Shown: in pieces, positions 34,828 to 45,834 of the stretch | How positions within the stretch are numbered: the first letter of the stretch is position 1 | Layout of the letters: every line of letters starts with the position of its first letter | NCBI RefSeq assembly: GCF_000003815.2 | Contig: NC_049986.1 | Span: forward strand, 20,866,611-20,930,610 | Length of the DNA: 64,000 nucleotides | DNA from: Branchiostoma floridae | Lineage: Eukaryota > Chordata > Leptocardii > Amphioxiformes > Branchiostomatidae | Direction of reading: 5' to 3' | The notes under the pieces: generated by a model | Seen by the model: only the letters and a program-made list of their open reading frames with translations | What the model was told of the DNA's origin: nothing | The model's database searches: none | Program-made: the position numbers and the translations under genes

Positions 34828-34831
34828 GGAA

Positions 34832-35660
34832 CGATGTTCAAATGATAAACCTGACATGCACCAACTTGGAAAGATGCGGGTGTTTATATTGATATCTGAC
34901 GCTTCAATAATCAACATTACACGGAATGTATAGTACCAAGTTGAATAAATGTATATTGGGTTGGACTGAACCAAAATAAACCCCTGTTGTCAAAGTAGAC
35001 TCGTCCAAGTTTGTCGTCATTTTTGCGCGCTTTTTGAAGATCACACGACTGGAATGACAGAAATTCATGCTCAACACTGACTGATGAAGTAAGGTACGTT
35101 TCAAGCATGTTTGTCTTAAATAGCAACAGAGATTATGATCAGCTAATTATGAAGGTCAATGTAGTCAAGATTCGTGTCACAGAAATATTTATCGTTTTAC
35201 ACAGTGGACCCCTTTATATAAACGTACAGACGGCGGTAAATCAGCGACACTATTTACGCTAGCGCCACGTTATCTACATTGAGGATTATAAGCTCCATGA
35301 TCAAAAGCATATGGGCTGCAGAAGTTAATAGCTAACTTAAGTTAAGACTTCACTATCATTAGATGTTCCGAAGTTTTCACCTTTGCTTGTTTAGGTTGGA
35401 AATCTTGTTAATTAGAAGCAAACTACTCTTTCAACCAGTCGTGACTGCACAGAATTGATGCACAGAATTGTTTTACATGGACAGACACATGGTTCAAGGC
35501 AAAAAGCTATTTGTGAAACCAATCCCACTCTATAAAGTCAAGATCTATATAACGTCAGGCTTGTCATGTAATCATGTGGCATTAGTATAAAGGGACAGGC
35601 TGCCAGGATAACTGTAGAACAGACTGCCTTTACACATGCAGCTCTCTTTTGGAAAATTCA
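34832..35660. other. Intergenic, nothing recognised
   Basis: AT-rich sequence without gene-like frames or clear repeats. Confidence 0.35.
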
Positions 35661-35666
35661 CTTAAG

Positions 35667-35945
35667 GGTTAATGACCCGCCCCGAGGTGTATATGGTGTC
35701 ATAACGCCTGGTCCTTTGCTATAACCACCGAATAAAACCACCGATGTGAGCGAAGCGAACGAGGTGGTTTTATGAGCATCGACACTGGTGCCGGTGTCGA
35801 TGCAAATCGACACCGGTGCCGGTGTCGATTCATTCTAACCAATCAGAGGAGCAAAACCCACCTGCCTGGCCTGGATCTTTGTGTTACGGCGTCATAACCA
35901 ACGTGGAATGGGGCTTTCTGATTGGTCCGCGGCGCCTGGCTATAT
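35667..35945. repeat. Nested palindromic repeats
   Basis: An outer pair resembles the GGGTTAATGACCC / GCGTCATAAC family of the ZNF introns. Inside, ATAAAACCACC (about 35731) pairs with GGTGGTTTTAT (to 35773). Two adjacent 24-bp hairpins ATCGACACYGG-TG-CCGGTGTCGAT lie at 35778-35801 and 35806-35829, the second with perfect 11-bp arms. It looks like a compound foldback element. Confidence 0.55.
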
Positions 35946-35949
35946 GATA

Positions 35950-37305
35950 ATGTTGTTTATAGCCTTGCTCATCAACAAAAGCCTTGTTATACACATATTA
36001 CACAGTTCTTTCTGCCAGTATTATTGAACCACACGACATAAGGTGTATGGATGGACATTTTGTTAGGTAGCACATTCATTCTATATTGATGTGACATTGT
36101 GTTTGTTCCACGAACAAAGATTGTCCTGACATTAAAAAATGTTTTATAAGAAGTGCGATAACTGGTGTTTAGTTTGTTGTCTTTCCAATATCGAAAGCTT
36201 GTGCTAGAAAGGCCCAGTCCATCTGGTGCATGTTGCCATCGCATTATGTCCTGCTATTCCCAAAGACTTGATTAAAGGACGCGAGGACGAAGCGGTTCTG
36301 ACCTAGAGCGTGTGATTGCGTGAATCCTTTGTTACTTAGCATGTATTTAAATAGACCCCACCAAGATAGAGACCTTGCATATCTTGGGTGTCTTTCCGCA
36401 GAGTCCGGGTAGGTATAGGACGAACAAGATTATACGGGTATTCCGGATAACAAAGATACACTTTTTTGCTACTCTGAGTTAGCAACATGAAGATAAGAGG
36501 TCCAGCATTATAGACGAACATGACCTGATCAGTTCAAATAGAGCCAGTATGTACACTATTCGGCTTTCCTCCAAATGTTAGAGATTCTGTAATTTACGTT
36601 ACCACAGTTCATTGGCATTTACCTGTAGAATAGATATCGCCTGCTTCCAACCATTTTCATAAATATATTCTATCGCTCTTATCCCATCCTACAGGGTGAA
36701 AATTAAGGAGTATTAAACGGTTTGTCTTCATATCAGAAAAAAAAATATCATTTATTTACTTTTATACAAATGTAGCAAACTTAATAGCTAGTAATTTTGA
36801 TGATTATTCTGAAACAAATGACACGGCGGTTAAATATTTCTCATTGGCGTGTAATTTGAAGGTTTTGGGTTGGAAAATTCGCTAATTTGGCTGTTGTTAA
36901 TCCACTATTACTTGCTGGAACATTTCTCTGTGTAGTAATATGCTCTTTATTACAAAATTGTAGGAAAGATGACATGGCCTACTAAAAATCAAATATCTCC
37001 AAAATTAAGCGTGTTAGCACCAGACAAAAATAGCAAAAGATAGTCGATATAAGTGGTAACAAGTTCATACCAGCAGGTAAGCGTTTTGGACAACTTTATT
37101 TTTTACAATTTTCTACCTCCAATTTTCCCAGTTAATGAGGAATGGGCGTGTACGTGGCTTGGAGTGAATTTATGTATGTATTTATTTATTGAGATTAACG
37201 TTAAACAGTCATAAATATTTACTTGCATTTAAGGATTCTGTGAATTATTTGTAGCCCAGCGCTCACAAAACAACAAAACGACACAAGACATGAATGGAAT
37301 TTCAA
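35950..37305. other. Intergenic, nothing recognised beyond one TAATTTACGTTACCA copy
   Basis: The only noted item is the 15-mer at 36590-36604. No gene is supported. Confidence 0.35.
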
Positions 37306-37310
37306 TACAC

Positions 37311-37316
37311 TTTATT
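37311..37316 (-). terminator. Polyadenylation signal of ZNF6
   Basis: AATAAA on the minus strand (context CTTGAAATAAAGTG). It is in the position corresponding to 41487 (ZNF7) and 45594 (ZNF8) in the related copies. Confidence 0.5.
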
Positions 37317-37509
37317 TCAAGATAACCCAAGGTATATAACGTCCTTGTATAACCTAAATACATGAAATAATCATTAAATGAACTACTCATTACCATACAG
37401 TATATTTGGTAAACATATATGAAGAGAAAACATGAATTGCTACTAATTTGAAACTTAACTGGAAAAGTAAAATTTTCAGGCAACATTAACTCAATCAAGA
37501 TGTGTTACT

Positions 37510-37760
37510 GAAACGAATTTATAACAGTGTAAAGGGCTTTGCAGCAGTGCAAGTGATCTTAAATATCAAAAGTTACAACAGTGCAAGTGATCTAGAATAT
37601 TACAAGTTACAACAGTGTAAGTGAAAAAGCTTTGTGACCAGTCAAGTGAAATAACTTTGCAACAGTGTAAAGGAAAGATTGCAAATGGAAAAAAAAAAAC
37701 ATTGAAACAATACTAATGCAAGTGATCTTGGTATGCCTTTGTAACAATACAAGTGAAACG
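37510..37760 (-). repeat. Degenerate repeat in ZNF6 3'UTR (TCACTTGCACTGTTGTAA units)
   Basis: About eight variants of ACAGTGCAAGTGA / ACAGTGTAAAGGA on the plus strand in 250 bp (sense TCACTTGCACTGT). Similar copies lie in the ZNF4 3' region (26600-26830) and weaker ones near 41755. It is a 3'UTR sequence conserved between paralogues. Confidence 0.55.
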
Positions 37761-38389
37761 AGCAAGGGCTTGGGCTATATACTAGCACGCTACGTGTACG
37801 GGTCGTCATCACACACTACCATCAAAATGACCATTTTAGGTACGTCTTGTGACCTGACTGCAGTTTACTAAAACTATAGTACATAGAGGGGGGTAAGTAA
37901 GTCTGGTAAAAAAGCAACTGGCGACGAAGCTTTTCTGTCGCTCAGTTCCACATTATGTAACGAGTTCTTTTAAGTTACTTTTCCTTGAGGTAGAAATCAG
38001 TCAGCAAGCTCAAAGTAATAACTTTTCCATATATCAAACCGTGTCATTTAATCTTTCTGCTAAACAACACAAACACAGCAGAGTCCTTATGAACACCGTG
38101 AATTCTTCAACTTTCTTGTCCACCTTTCGCTGTTGCCTAATAGTACTATGAACTGTCTAGATACAGAGCTGCATTCTGCATGCACGTACAGTTCCATAGG
38201 GGTGTGTATGAATAATGTGTGCTCCGTTCTGTTGTCTTTAGTTGAGTCAGACAAGTCCCACTGGTGCTATTCACGTGGTCTCTTGCCTGGATGTGTCCCA
38301 TGATGTTAGGACAAGTCAGATGTGTCGTTTTCATAAGCCAAAAACGTGTAGGGTTTTCATGCTAAGGAATAGCTATGATACTATGTATT

Positions 38390-40284
38390 TTATATGCTGT
38401 CAGCTGAGTGTCCCGAAACCGCAATGTGTTTGTGTAGACTTCCTTTGGTTGTGGCGGAATAGCAACACTGTTCACACTTGTAGGGTCTCTCTCCAGTATG
38501 TGTCATAATATGCCTAGTTAAAGAATTCCTGTTAGTTGTCTTGTACCCGCAGTCCTCACAACCGTAGGGTTCATCACCAGTGTGTCTTTTCATATGTAAG
38601 GAAAGTGTAAACTTGTCAGACGTACTATAGTCACATGCCTCACACACGAAGGGTTTCTCACCGGTATGTGTGAGCTGGTGCCGCTTTAAACTGCCTGATG
38701 TCGAACAGGAGAAGTCGCACTGGTCACATTTGTAGGGTTTCTCACCTGTATGTTTTCTCATGTGAGTACGTAGGCTACCAAGGTAAGTTGTCGAATAGTC
38801 ACATTGACCGCACATGTAGGGCTTGTCTCCAGTGTGCTGTGCTAAGTGGTTTTTTAAATTGCCCTTCTCTGCTGCGGAATATTCGCATAGGTGACACTTG
38901 TAGGGTTTTTCACCCGTGTGTGTCCTCATATGCCGAGAAAGTGAAACTTTTTGAGCCGCCCTGTAGCCACACTCCCCACACATGTAGGGTCTGTTACCGG
39001 TGTGTTTGAGCACATGTCGATCTAAGTTAAATTTTGATGAAGTAACATAGTCGCACTCACTGTGGTCACATTTGTAGGGTTTCTCACCGCTGTGAATTCG
39101 CATATGAACGGTTAGACAGGGCTTGTGAAGCGTCCTGAATTCACATTCTGAGCACGTGTAGGGTTTCTCACCTCGGTGTCGTAGCAAGTGTTGGTTAAAA
39201 GAGCATTTGCTTGAAGTCGAAAATTCACATTGGTCACATTTGTACGGTTTCTCACCTGTATGTGTTCTCATATGTCTAGAAAGGTCAGACCTTTCAACCG
39301 TCTTGTATCCGCACTCCCCACACATGAAGGGTTTTTCTCCAGTGTGTTTGGCCATGTGTCGGTCTAAATTCTTCTTCTGTGCAGCAGAATATTCGCATTG
39401 GTCACACTTATAGGGTTTCTCACCTGTATGTTTAGCCATGTGTCGGTCTAAACTATTCTTCTGTGCAGCAGAATAGTCACACTGGTCACACTTATAGGGT
39501 TTCTCACCTGTATGTTTAGCCATGTGTCGGTCTAAACTATTCTTCTGTGCAGCAGAATAGTCACACTGGTCACATTTATAGGGTTTCTCACCTGTATGTT
39601 TTCTCATATGTAAGCTTAAACGAAACCTGTCACCCGTGCTGTATCCACACTCTCCACACGTGAAGGGTTTTTCTTTTTCTCCAGTATGTTTAACCATGTG
39701 TCGGTCTAAACTATTCTTCTGTGCAGCAGAATATTCGCATTGGTCACACTTGTAGGGTTTCTCACCTGTATGTTTTCTCATATGTAGGATAAGGCTAGAC
39801 CTGTAAGCTGTCCTGAATCCACACTTCTTCACACTTGTAGGATTTTTCTCCTGAATGTTTAGCTACTATGTGACGGTCTAAAGTGGTTTCTGTGCAGCAC
39901 ATAGTCACAATGGCCACCCTTATATGGTTTCTCACCGGGATGGTTTCCTAAAATGCCTTGAATAGGCCCTGCCTTGGAAAATCCCTTAAAAGTCACTTCC
40001 CATACATGCGAAACTTTTGTTTACACGACACTTCTCTGTATTTTCTGTTCGCTGTTGTTTGTAAGATGACAAGATTTTACCCCGCGCGTTTCCTCACATA
40101 GGATGCCCTCTTCCTTGTCCCTCTGTCTCCCTGTGTCTAATTTCTCGTTGATATTTGTCTCGTCACCCTTAGGATTTGTAGGTGACAGTTCTTCCACGTG
40201 AATTATGTCTCTGCCTCTGTCCTCCATTCCAGGATGTGTAGCTGGCAGTTCGTCCACTGGAATCTCGCTGCTTCTCTCCTCCAT
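38390..40284 (-). pseudogene. ZNF6: C2H2 zinc-finger gene with a cluster of frameshifts
   Basis: The start at 40284 (MEERSSEIPVDELPATHPG) lies after acceptor GTTTAG|AAATGG. The frame runs 87 residues and leaves the family sequence after CHL, stopping at 40021. The body frame (38390-39832) holds sixteen complete fingers plus part of another, ending HIAVSGHSADSI. Between them, 39820-40040 aligns with ZNF7 43850-44050 but has several single-base insertions or losses (extra T in the CACTTCTTCACAC stretch, CCACCCTT for CACACTT, and others). These destroy two or three fingers. The breaks are confined to about 200 bp, while the rest is intact and nearly identical to ZNF7 at its 5' side. So either very recent decay or a poor-quality consensus patch. 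Confidence 0.8.
39430..39597 (-). repeat. Two consecutive identical zinc-finger units (84 bp each) in ZNF6
   Basis: The finger YKCDQCDYSAAQKNSLDRH occurs twice in a row with base-for-base near-identical 84-bp units. The same pair is present in ZNF7 (about 43430-43600), so the duplication precedes the ZNF6/ZNF7 split or was spread by conversion. Confidence 0.75.
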
Positions 40285-40286
40285 TT

Positions 40287-41010
40287 CTAAACACGAATAA
40301 ACAAACGATTTAAATCTAAAAGGCAACGCCACGGTATGTTTGTTTATGTTATGTAGTCAGATTGACACCACTATGTTAAGTCGGTTCAGTCCTATAGTAG
40401 TTTAGTCCTACCACCGACTCGTAGAGTACAGCCATGCTGGAATAAAGGTCCTCAAGTTAGTTGTGAGACGTTCGACGTACTCTCCTAGAAACTCCTCCAA
40501 CAACTCTCAAGCACAAGGAACCAAGAGTTAAATACCAAGAGAGACTATTGACTCAAAAGCGAACCATGTGTTACTCAGCACCAAGAGACCACGTCTAGCG
40601 AAATAATAGACGTTAAATGAGGACAACAACAACAACAATTCCTTTAGCGGTCCTTCTACTGACTGGTGCAAGGTGGCATGAATTAGAAGATTAGAACACA
40701 CGCGCGTGCGCAGCGACAGAGACTTACCGTGACTACTAATTTATCATGCCCCCCCTCCCACGAAAAGCATGGGACACCAACAACAACAATAGCTACGTAC
40801 TGACGTCTTATAACCCTCATTACTGAAGTTTGTACGGCACCATTATTAAATACTGGACGTACATAAAGTATTACCTGTCGATTCACAATGTAGCCTGGTA
40901 GTTATAGCCCGAAAATCGCTGTACTTCCACGGAATTGTCTATTTTCCTTATCCAATATGGCGGACACGGAATCCAAAAGGTCGTAAAATACTGAGGCCAA
41001 AGGTGAAATT
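40287..41010 (-). promoter_or_regulatory. ZNF6 intron, exon 1 and promoter
   Basis: The donor CGACAG|GTAATAC (GT at 40873-40874) and acceptor AG at 40287-40288 give an intron of about 588 bp. The YY1-type motif CCAATATGGCGGACAC is at 40952-40967 and the DR1-like AGGCCAAAGGTGA at 40994-41006. The whole block is about 98% identical to the ZNF7 block at 44388-45115. Confidence 0.7.
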
Positions 41011-42398
41011 GATGCGCCTGATACTTCGATCGAACCGCATGTCGCTGTATGTTCGTCGGCACTGTATGGATTACTTTTAATCTTCACGCTTCGTCTCTGC
41101 AGGATGCTCACACTTTATATTTAGTTAATATTATTTTAAAAATTGAGTCCAACTTTAAATAAGTTATTCTTCACAAGTGTTAGCTTTACCTGTTTTAATT
41201 GTAATAACTTTCCTATTCTACAATCCTTATATAACATACATATACCTCGATGCCTAGCGCCCACAGTGAATTGTTTTGTTACAACTTGAATAAAGGAAAC
41301 TTTGAATTAGAATTAGGAAAATTTCCTTTTAGGTGTGTACACATACCTTTCTCATTAGTCATTTAGATGTTCAACAAGTGAATTCATCGATCCTTAAACG
41401 TAAGCATTTCTATTTGCATTGATAAACGTATACAAATGCACAGATTAAAATCGCATAAAGTAAACAATACTTCGTTTTTAAGTAGCTTTATTTCAACAAC
41501 CAAGCGTCACAATGTATACAAACATGCTAAACTAATGCGAGTGGGGTATTTTTCGTCTAAGTATCAAATAAGGGCAAGTCAAGTACAACTGTGGAAGTAA
41601 GAAAAAAGAAAGACAGCTGTGCAAAATAAGTTCTTTGCTCAAAACAAGAGTAGACACGGTGCAAAAACTGCAATGCTACATATTGACATCGCAAATAACA
41701 CAAAAATGGAAATAATCTCCAAACAATACAAGTGATCTAGATCTTGAAATGGCTCTGCAACAATATACGTGAAGCGTGTACGGGTCGTCATCACCAATGA
41801 CATCAGAATAACCAATGAAGGTACGTCTTCTGAGATTGAGTTTGACTTCAGTGTGATAGAATATACAGCAAATAGAGAGGGTCATATAAAATAAGCCACG
41901 TAAAAAAAAGCAACGGGTGACAAGTCTTTTCTGTCGCACAATGCTAAACAGAGTTTTTTTCTTAATTTAGAATTTGCTTTCCTTGAGGTAGAAATCAGTC
42001 AGAAATCGCAACGTTTCCATAAAAAGAACCATGTCATCAAATATTTGCATATGGTAAACGACACAAACACGACAGAGTCCTTATAAACACCGTGATTTTT
42101 TAAAACTATCTTGTCTATCTGTCCCTGTAGAAGCGTGTTCCCCACAAGTGCTATGGACTGTCTGGATACAAATCTACTCAGCAGTATACGCGTGTATGTA
42201 CAGTTCCATAGGGGTGTACATGTGCTTGATAATGTGTTCCTGTAAGTTTGTTGCCTTGCGTCGAGTCATACAAGTTCCACTGGTGGTATTCAAGTGGTCT
42301 GTTGCCTGAATGTGTCTCATATTATGTCGGGACAAGTCTTATGAATTGTTCTCATAAGCCAAAACATGTAGGGTTTTCATGCTAGGGTTTCAAGTGTT
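41011..42398. other. Intergenic and ZNF7 3'UTR
   Basis: The ZNF7 3'UTR runs leftward from 42398 to the AATAAA at 41487-41492 on the minus strand. The uninterrupted site equivalent to the giant-element insertion is at about 41577-41602. Beyond 41480 lies sequence between the ZNF6 promoter and this signal. No other gene is seen. Confidence 0.6.
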
Positions 42399-44303
42399 TT
42401 ATATGCTGTCTGATGAGTGTCCCGAAACCGCAATGTGTTTGTGTAGACTTCCTTTCGTTGTGGAGGAAAAGCAACATTGTTCGCACCTGTACGGCCTCTC
42501 TCCAGTATGTATCATAATATGTGTAGTCAAAGAAGCCTTGTTGGTCGTTTTGTACCCGCAGTCGCCGCAACTGTAGGGTTCATCACCAGTGTGTCTCTTC
42601 ATATGTAGGGAAAGTGCAAATTTGTCAGACGTAATATAGTCACATGTCTCACACACGAAGGGTTTCTCACCGGTATGTGTGAGCTGGTGCCGCTTTAAAT
42701 TGCCCGCTGACGTAGACGAGTAGTCGCACTGGTCACATTTGCAAGGTTTCTCACCTGTATGTATCCTCACATGAGTACGTAGGTGGCAAAGGTGAGTGGT
42801 CGAATAGTCACATTGGCCACACATGTAGGGCTTGTCTCCAGTGTGCTGTGCCAGGTGGTTGATCAAAGTATTCTTCCGTGCAGCAGAATATTCGCAGTGG
42901 TCACATTTGTAGGGTTTCTCCCCCGTGTGTGTCTTCATATGCCTAGAAAGTGAAACTTTTTGAGCTGCCCTGTAGCCGCACTCGCCACACATGTAGGGTC
43001 TGTCACCAGTGTGTTTGAGCATGTGTCGCCTTAAGTTAGTTTTCCATGAAGTAGAATAGTCGCATTGGTCACATTTGTAGGGTTTCTCACCTGTATGTGT
43101 TCTTATATGTTTGGATAGGTCAGACTTTTCAACCGTCCTGTATCCGCACTCCTCACATCTGTAGGGTTTTTCTCCAGTGTGTTTAGCCATGTGTCTGTCT
43201 ATATTCTTCTTATGTGCAGCAGAATATTCGCATTGGTCACACTTATAGGGTTTTTCACCTGTATGTTGTCTCATATGTAAGCTTAAACGATCCCTGGAAA
43301 CCGTCCTGTATCCACAATCTCCACACATGAATGGTTTTTCGCCAGTGTGTTTGGCCATGTGTCGGTCTAAAGTCTTCTTCTGTGCAGCAGAATATTTGCA
43401 TTGGTCACACTTATAGGGTTTCTCACCTGTATGTTTAGCCATGTGTCGGTCTAAACTATTCTTCTGTGCAGCAGAATAGTCACACTGGTCACACTTATAG
43501 GGTTTCTCACCTGTATGTTTAGCCATGTGTCGGTCTAAACTATTCTTCTGTGCAGCAGAATAGTCACACTGGTCACACTTATAGGGTTTCTCACCTGTAT
43601 GTTTTCTCATATGTAAGCTTAAACGAAACCTGTCACCCGTGCTGTATCCACACTCTCCACACGTGAAGGGTTTTTCTTTTTCTCCAGTATGTTTAACCAT
43701 GTGTCGGTCTAAACTATTCTTCTGTGCAGCAGAATATTCGCATTGGTCACACTTGTAGGGTTTCTCACCTGTATGTTTTCTCATATGTAGGATAAGGCTA
43801 GACCTGTAAGCTGTCCTGAATCCACACTCTTCACACTTGTAGGATTTTTCTCCTGAATGTTTAGCTACTATGTGACGGTCTAAAGTGGTTTTCTGTGCAG
43901 CAGCATAGTCACAATGGTCACACTTATATGGTTTCTCACCTGTATGTTTTCTGATATGCCTTGATAGGTCCTGCTTTGAAGATGCCTTAAAGTCACACTC
44001 CATACATGCGAAACTTTTGTTTACACGACACTTCTCTGTATTTTCTGTTAGATCCTGAACGGGAAGATGGTCAGATTTTACCCGAAATGTTTCCTCACAT
44101 ATGATGCCCTCTTCCTTGTCCCACTGTCTCCACGTGTCTAATTTCCCGCTGCTTTTTGTCTCGTCCTTAGGATTTGTAGGTGACTGTTCATCCACAGCAA
44201 TTATGTCTCTGCTTCTGTGCTCCGTTCCAGGGTGTGCAGCTGACAGTTCGTCCACTGGAATCTCGCTGCTTCTCTCCTCTAGGTGACTGTTCATCCACAG
44301 CAA
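42399..44303 (-). CDS. ZNF7: C2H2 zinc-finger protein, 19 fingers, N-terminus disrupted by 103-bp duplication
   Basis: The normal family start is at 44385 (MEERSSEIPVDELSAAHPG, 2 nt after acceptor GTTTAG|AAATGG). A 103-bp tandem duplication (44178-44280 and 44281-44383) shifts the frame, so translation from 44385 stops at 44188 after 65 residues. The open frame 42399-44303 re-enters the second copy of the same N-terminal segment (LEERSSEIPVDELSAAHPG) and continues through DTWRQWDKEEG into 19 fingers, from FACMECDFKASSK to YRCEQCCFSSTTKG, ending HIAVSGHSSDSI. It could be translated from the ATG at 44303 by leaky scanning. The duplication junction also creates a CACCTAG|AG acceptor-like site. 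All fingers are intact, with the alternating YMCGEC / YKCDQC pattern. Confidence 0.85.
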   Translation of the reverse strand: MLWMNSHLEERSSEIPVDELSAAHPGTEHRSRDIIAVDEQSPTNPKDETKSSGKLDTWRQWDKEEGIICEETFRVKSDHLPVQDLTENTEKCRVNKSFACMECDFKASSKQDLSRHIRKHTGEKPYKCDHCDYAAAQKTTLDRHIVAKHSGEKSYKCEECGFRTAYRSSLILHMRKHTGEKPYKCDQCEYSAAQKNSLDRHMVKHTGEKEKPFTCGECGYSTGDRFRLSLHMRKHTGEKPYKCDQCDYSAAQKNSLDRHMAKHTGEKPYKCDQCDYSAAQKNSLDRHMAKHTGEKPYKCDQCKYSAAQKKTLDRHMAKHTGEKPFMCGDCGYRTVSRDRLSLHMRQHTGEKPYKCDQCEYSAAHKKNIDRHMAKHTGEKPYRCEECGYRTVEKSDLSKHIRTHTGEKPYKCDQCDYSTSWKTNLRRHMLKHTGDRPYMCGECGYRAAQKVSLSRHMKTHTGEKPYKCDHCEYSAARKNTLINHLAQHTGDKPYMCGQCDYSTTHLCHLRTHVRIHTGEKPCKCDQCDYSSTSAGNLKRHQLTHTGEKPFVCETCDYITSDKFALSLHMKRHTGDEPYSCGDCGYKTTNKASLTTHIMIHTGERPYRCEQCCFSSTTKGSLHKHIAVSGHSSDSI

Positions 44304-44383
44304 TTATGTCTCTGCTTCTGTGCTCCGTTCCAGGGTGTGCAGCTGACAGTTCGTCCACTGGAATCTCGCTGCTTCTCTCCTCC
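44178..44383 (-). repeat. 103-bp direct tandem duplication in ZNF7 coding start
   Basis: Two copies differ at only one base at their ends (CTCCTCT versus CTCCTCC). The repeat starts at AGGTGACTGTTCATCC on plus (44178 and 44281). A length of 103 is not a multiple of three. ZNF6 and ZNF8 have one copy. Confidence 0.9.
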
Positions 44384-44387
44384 ATTT

Positions 44388-45115
44388 CTAAACACGAATA
44401 AACAAACGATTTAAATCTAAAAGGCAACGCCACGGTATGTTTGTTTATGTTATGTAGTCAGATTGACACCACTATGTTAAGTCGGTTCAGTCCTATAGTA
44501 GTTTAGTCCTACCACCGACTCCTAGAGTACAGCCATGCTGGAATAAAGGTCCTCAAGTTAGTTGTGAGACGTTCGACGTACTCTCCTAGAAACTCCTCCA
44601 ACAACTCTCAAGCACAAGGAACCAAGAGTTAAATACCAAGAGAGACTATTGACTCAAAAGCGAACCATGTGTTACTCAGCACCAAGAGACCACGTCTAGC
44701 GAAATAATAGACGTTAAATGAGGACAACAACAACAACAACAATTCCTTTAGCGGTCCTTCTACTGACTGGTGCAAGGTGGCATGAATTAGAAGATTAGAA
44801 CACACGCGCGTGCGCAGCGACAGAGACTTACCGTGACTACTAATTTATCATGCCCCCCTCCCACGAAAAGCATGGGACACCAACAACAACAATAGCTACG
44901 TACTGACGTCTTATAACCCTCATTACTGAAGTTTGTACGGCACCATTATTAAATACTGGACGTACATAAAGTATTACCTGTCGATTCACAATGTAGCCTG
45001 ATAGTTATAGCCCGAAAATCGCTGTACTTCCACGGAATTGTCTATTTTCCTTATCCAATATGGCGGACAAGCGGAACATTCCAAAAGTCGTAAAATACTG
45101 AGGCCAAAGGTCAAA
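44388..45115 (-). promoter_or_regulatory. ZNF7 intron, exon 1 and promoter
   Basis: The donor CGACAG|GTAATAC (GT at 44976-44977) and acceptor AG at 44388-44389 give an intron of about 590 bp. The YY1-type motif CCAATATGGCGGAC is at 45055-45068 and the DR1-like AGGCCAAAGGTCA at 45101-45113. Confidence 0.7.
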
Positions 45116-45593
45116 TTGATGCGCCTGATACTTCGATCGAACCGCATGTCGCTGTATGTTCGTCGGCACTGTATGGATTACTTTTAATCTTCACGCTTCG
45201 TCTCTGCAGGATGCTCAAACTTTATATTTAGTTAACATTATTTTAAAAATTGAGTCCAACTTTAAATAAGTTATTCTTCACAAGTGTTAGCTTTACCTGT
45301 TTTAATTGTAATGACTTTCCTATTTTACAATCCTTATATAACATACATATACCTCGATGCCTAGCGCCCACAGTGTATTGTTTTGTTACAACTTGAATAA
45401 AGGAAACTTTGAATTAGATTTAGGAAAATTTCCTTTTAGGTGTGTACACATACCTTTCTCATTAGTCATTTAGATGTTCAACAAGTGAATTCATCGATCC
45501 TTAAACGTAAGCATTTCTATTTGCATTGATAAACGTATACAAATGCACAGATTAAAATCGCATAAAGTAAACAATACTTCGTTTTTAAGTAGC

Positions 45594-45599
45594 TTTATT
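45594..45599 (-). terminator. Original ZNF8 polyadenylation signal, now separated from its gene
   Basis: AATAAA on the minus strand in the same context (AGTAGCTTTATTTCAACAAC on plus) as the ZNF7 signal at 41487. The ZNF8 stop is at 60075, so 13.8 kb of inserted DNA lies between. Confidence 0.55.
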
Positions 45600-45834
45600 T
45601 CAACAACCAAGCGTCGCAATATTTACAAACATGCTAAACTAATACGAGTGAATTTTGTTTCGTATAAATATCAATAAGGGCAAGTCAAGTACAGAATCCA
45701 AAATAATAAGGGAAAATCCATTTTATTCCCTTTTTTTGGCTTCAAAACACAAAAATTAAGCCTTTCTTTTTATAAAAATGCAGCCTTCATGACTTGGTAT
45801 TTGCATTTTTAAGAAACTTTCTTCAAAAAATCAC

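Larger units (their letters stand above)
40262..45691. repeat. Tandem segmental duplication (ZNF6/ZNF7/ZNF8 units)
   Basis: The block from the ZNF6 start through its promoter and on to the next gene's 3' flank (40262-41602) is repeated at 44372-45691, and more distantly at 61855-62626. Gene 3' flanks at 37920-38400, 41900-42400 and 59600-60080 also match. The unit is about 4.1 kb. The copy belonging to ZNF8 is split by the giant inverted repeat. Confidence 0.85.

Noticed and set aside
38390-44303. CRISPR-like regular repeats of about 84 bp
   Set aside because: They are in-frame zinc-finger units, without spacers of unrelated sequence.
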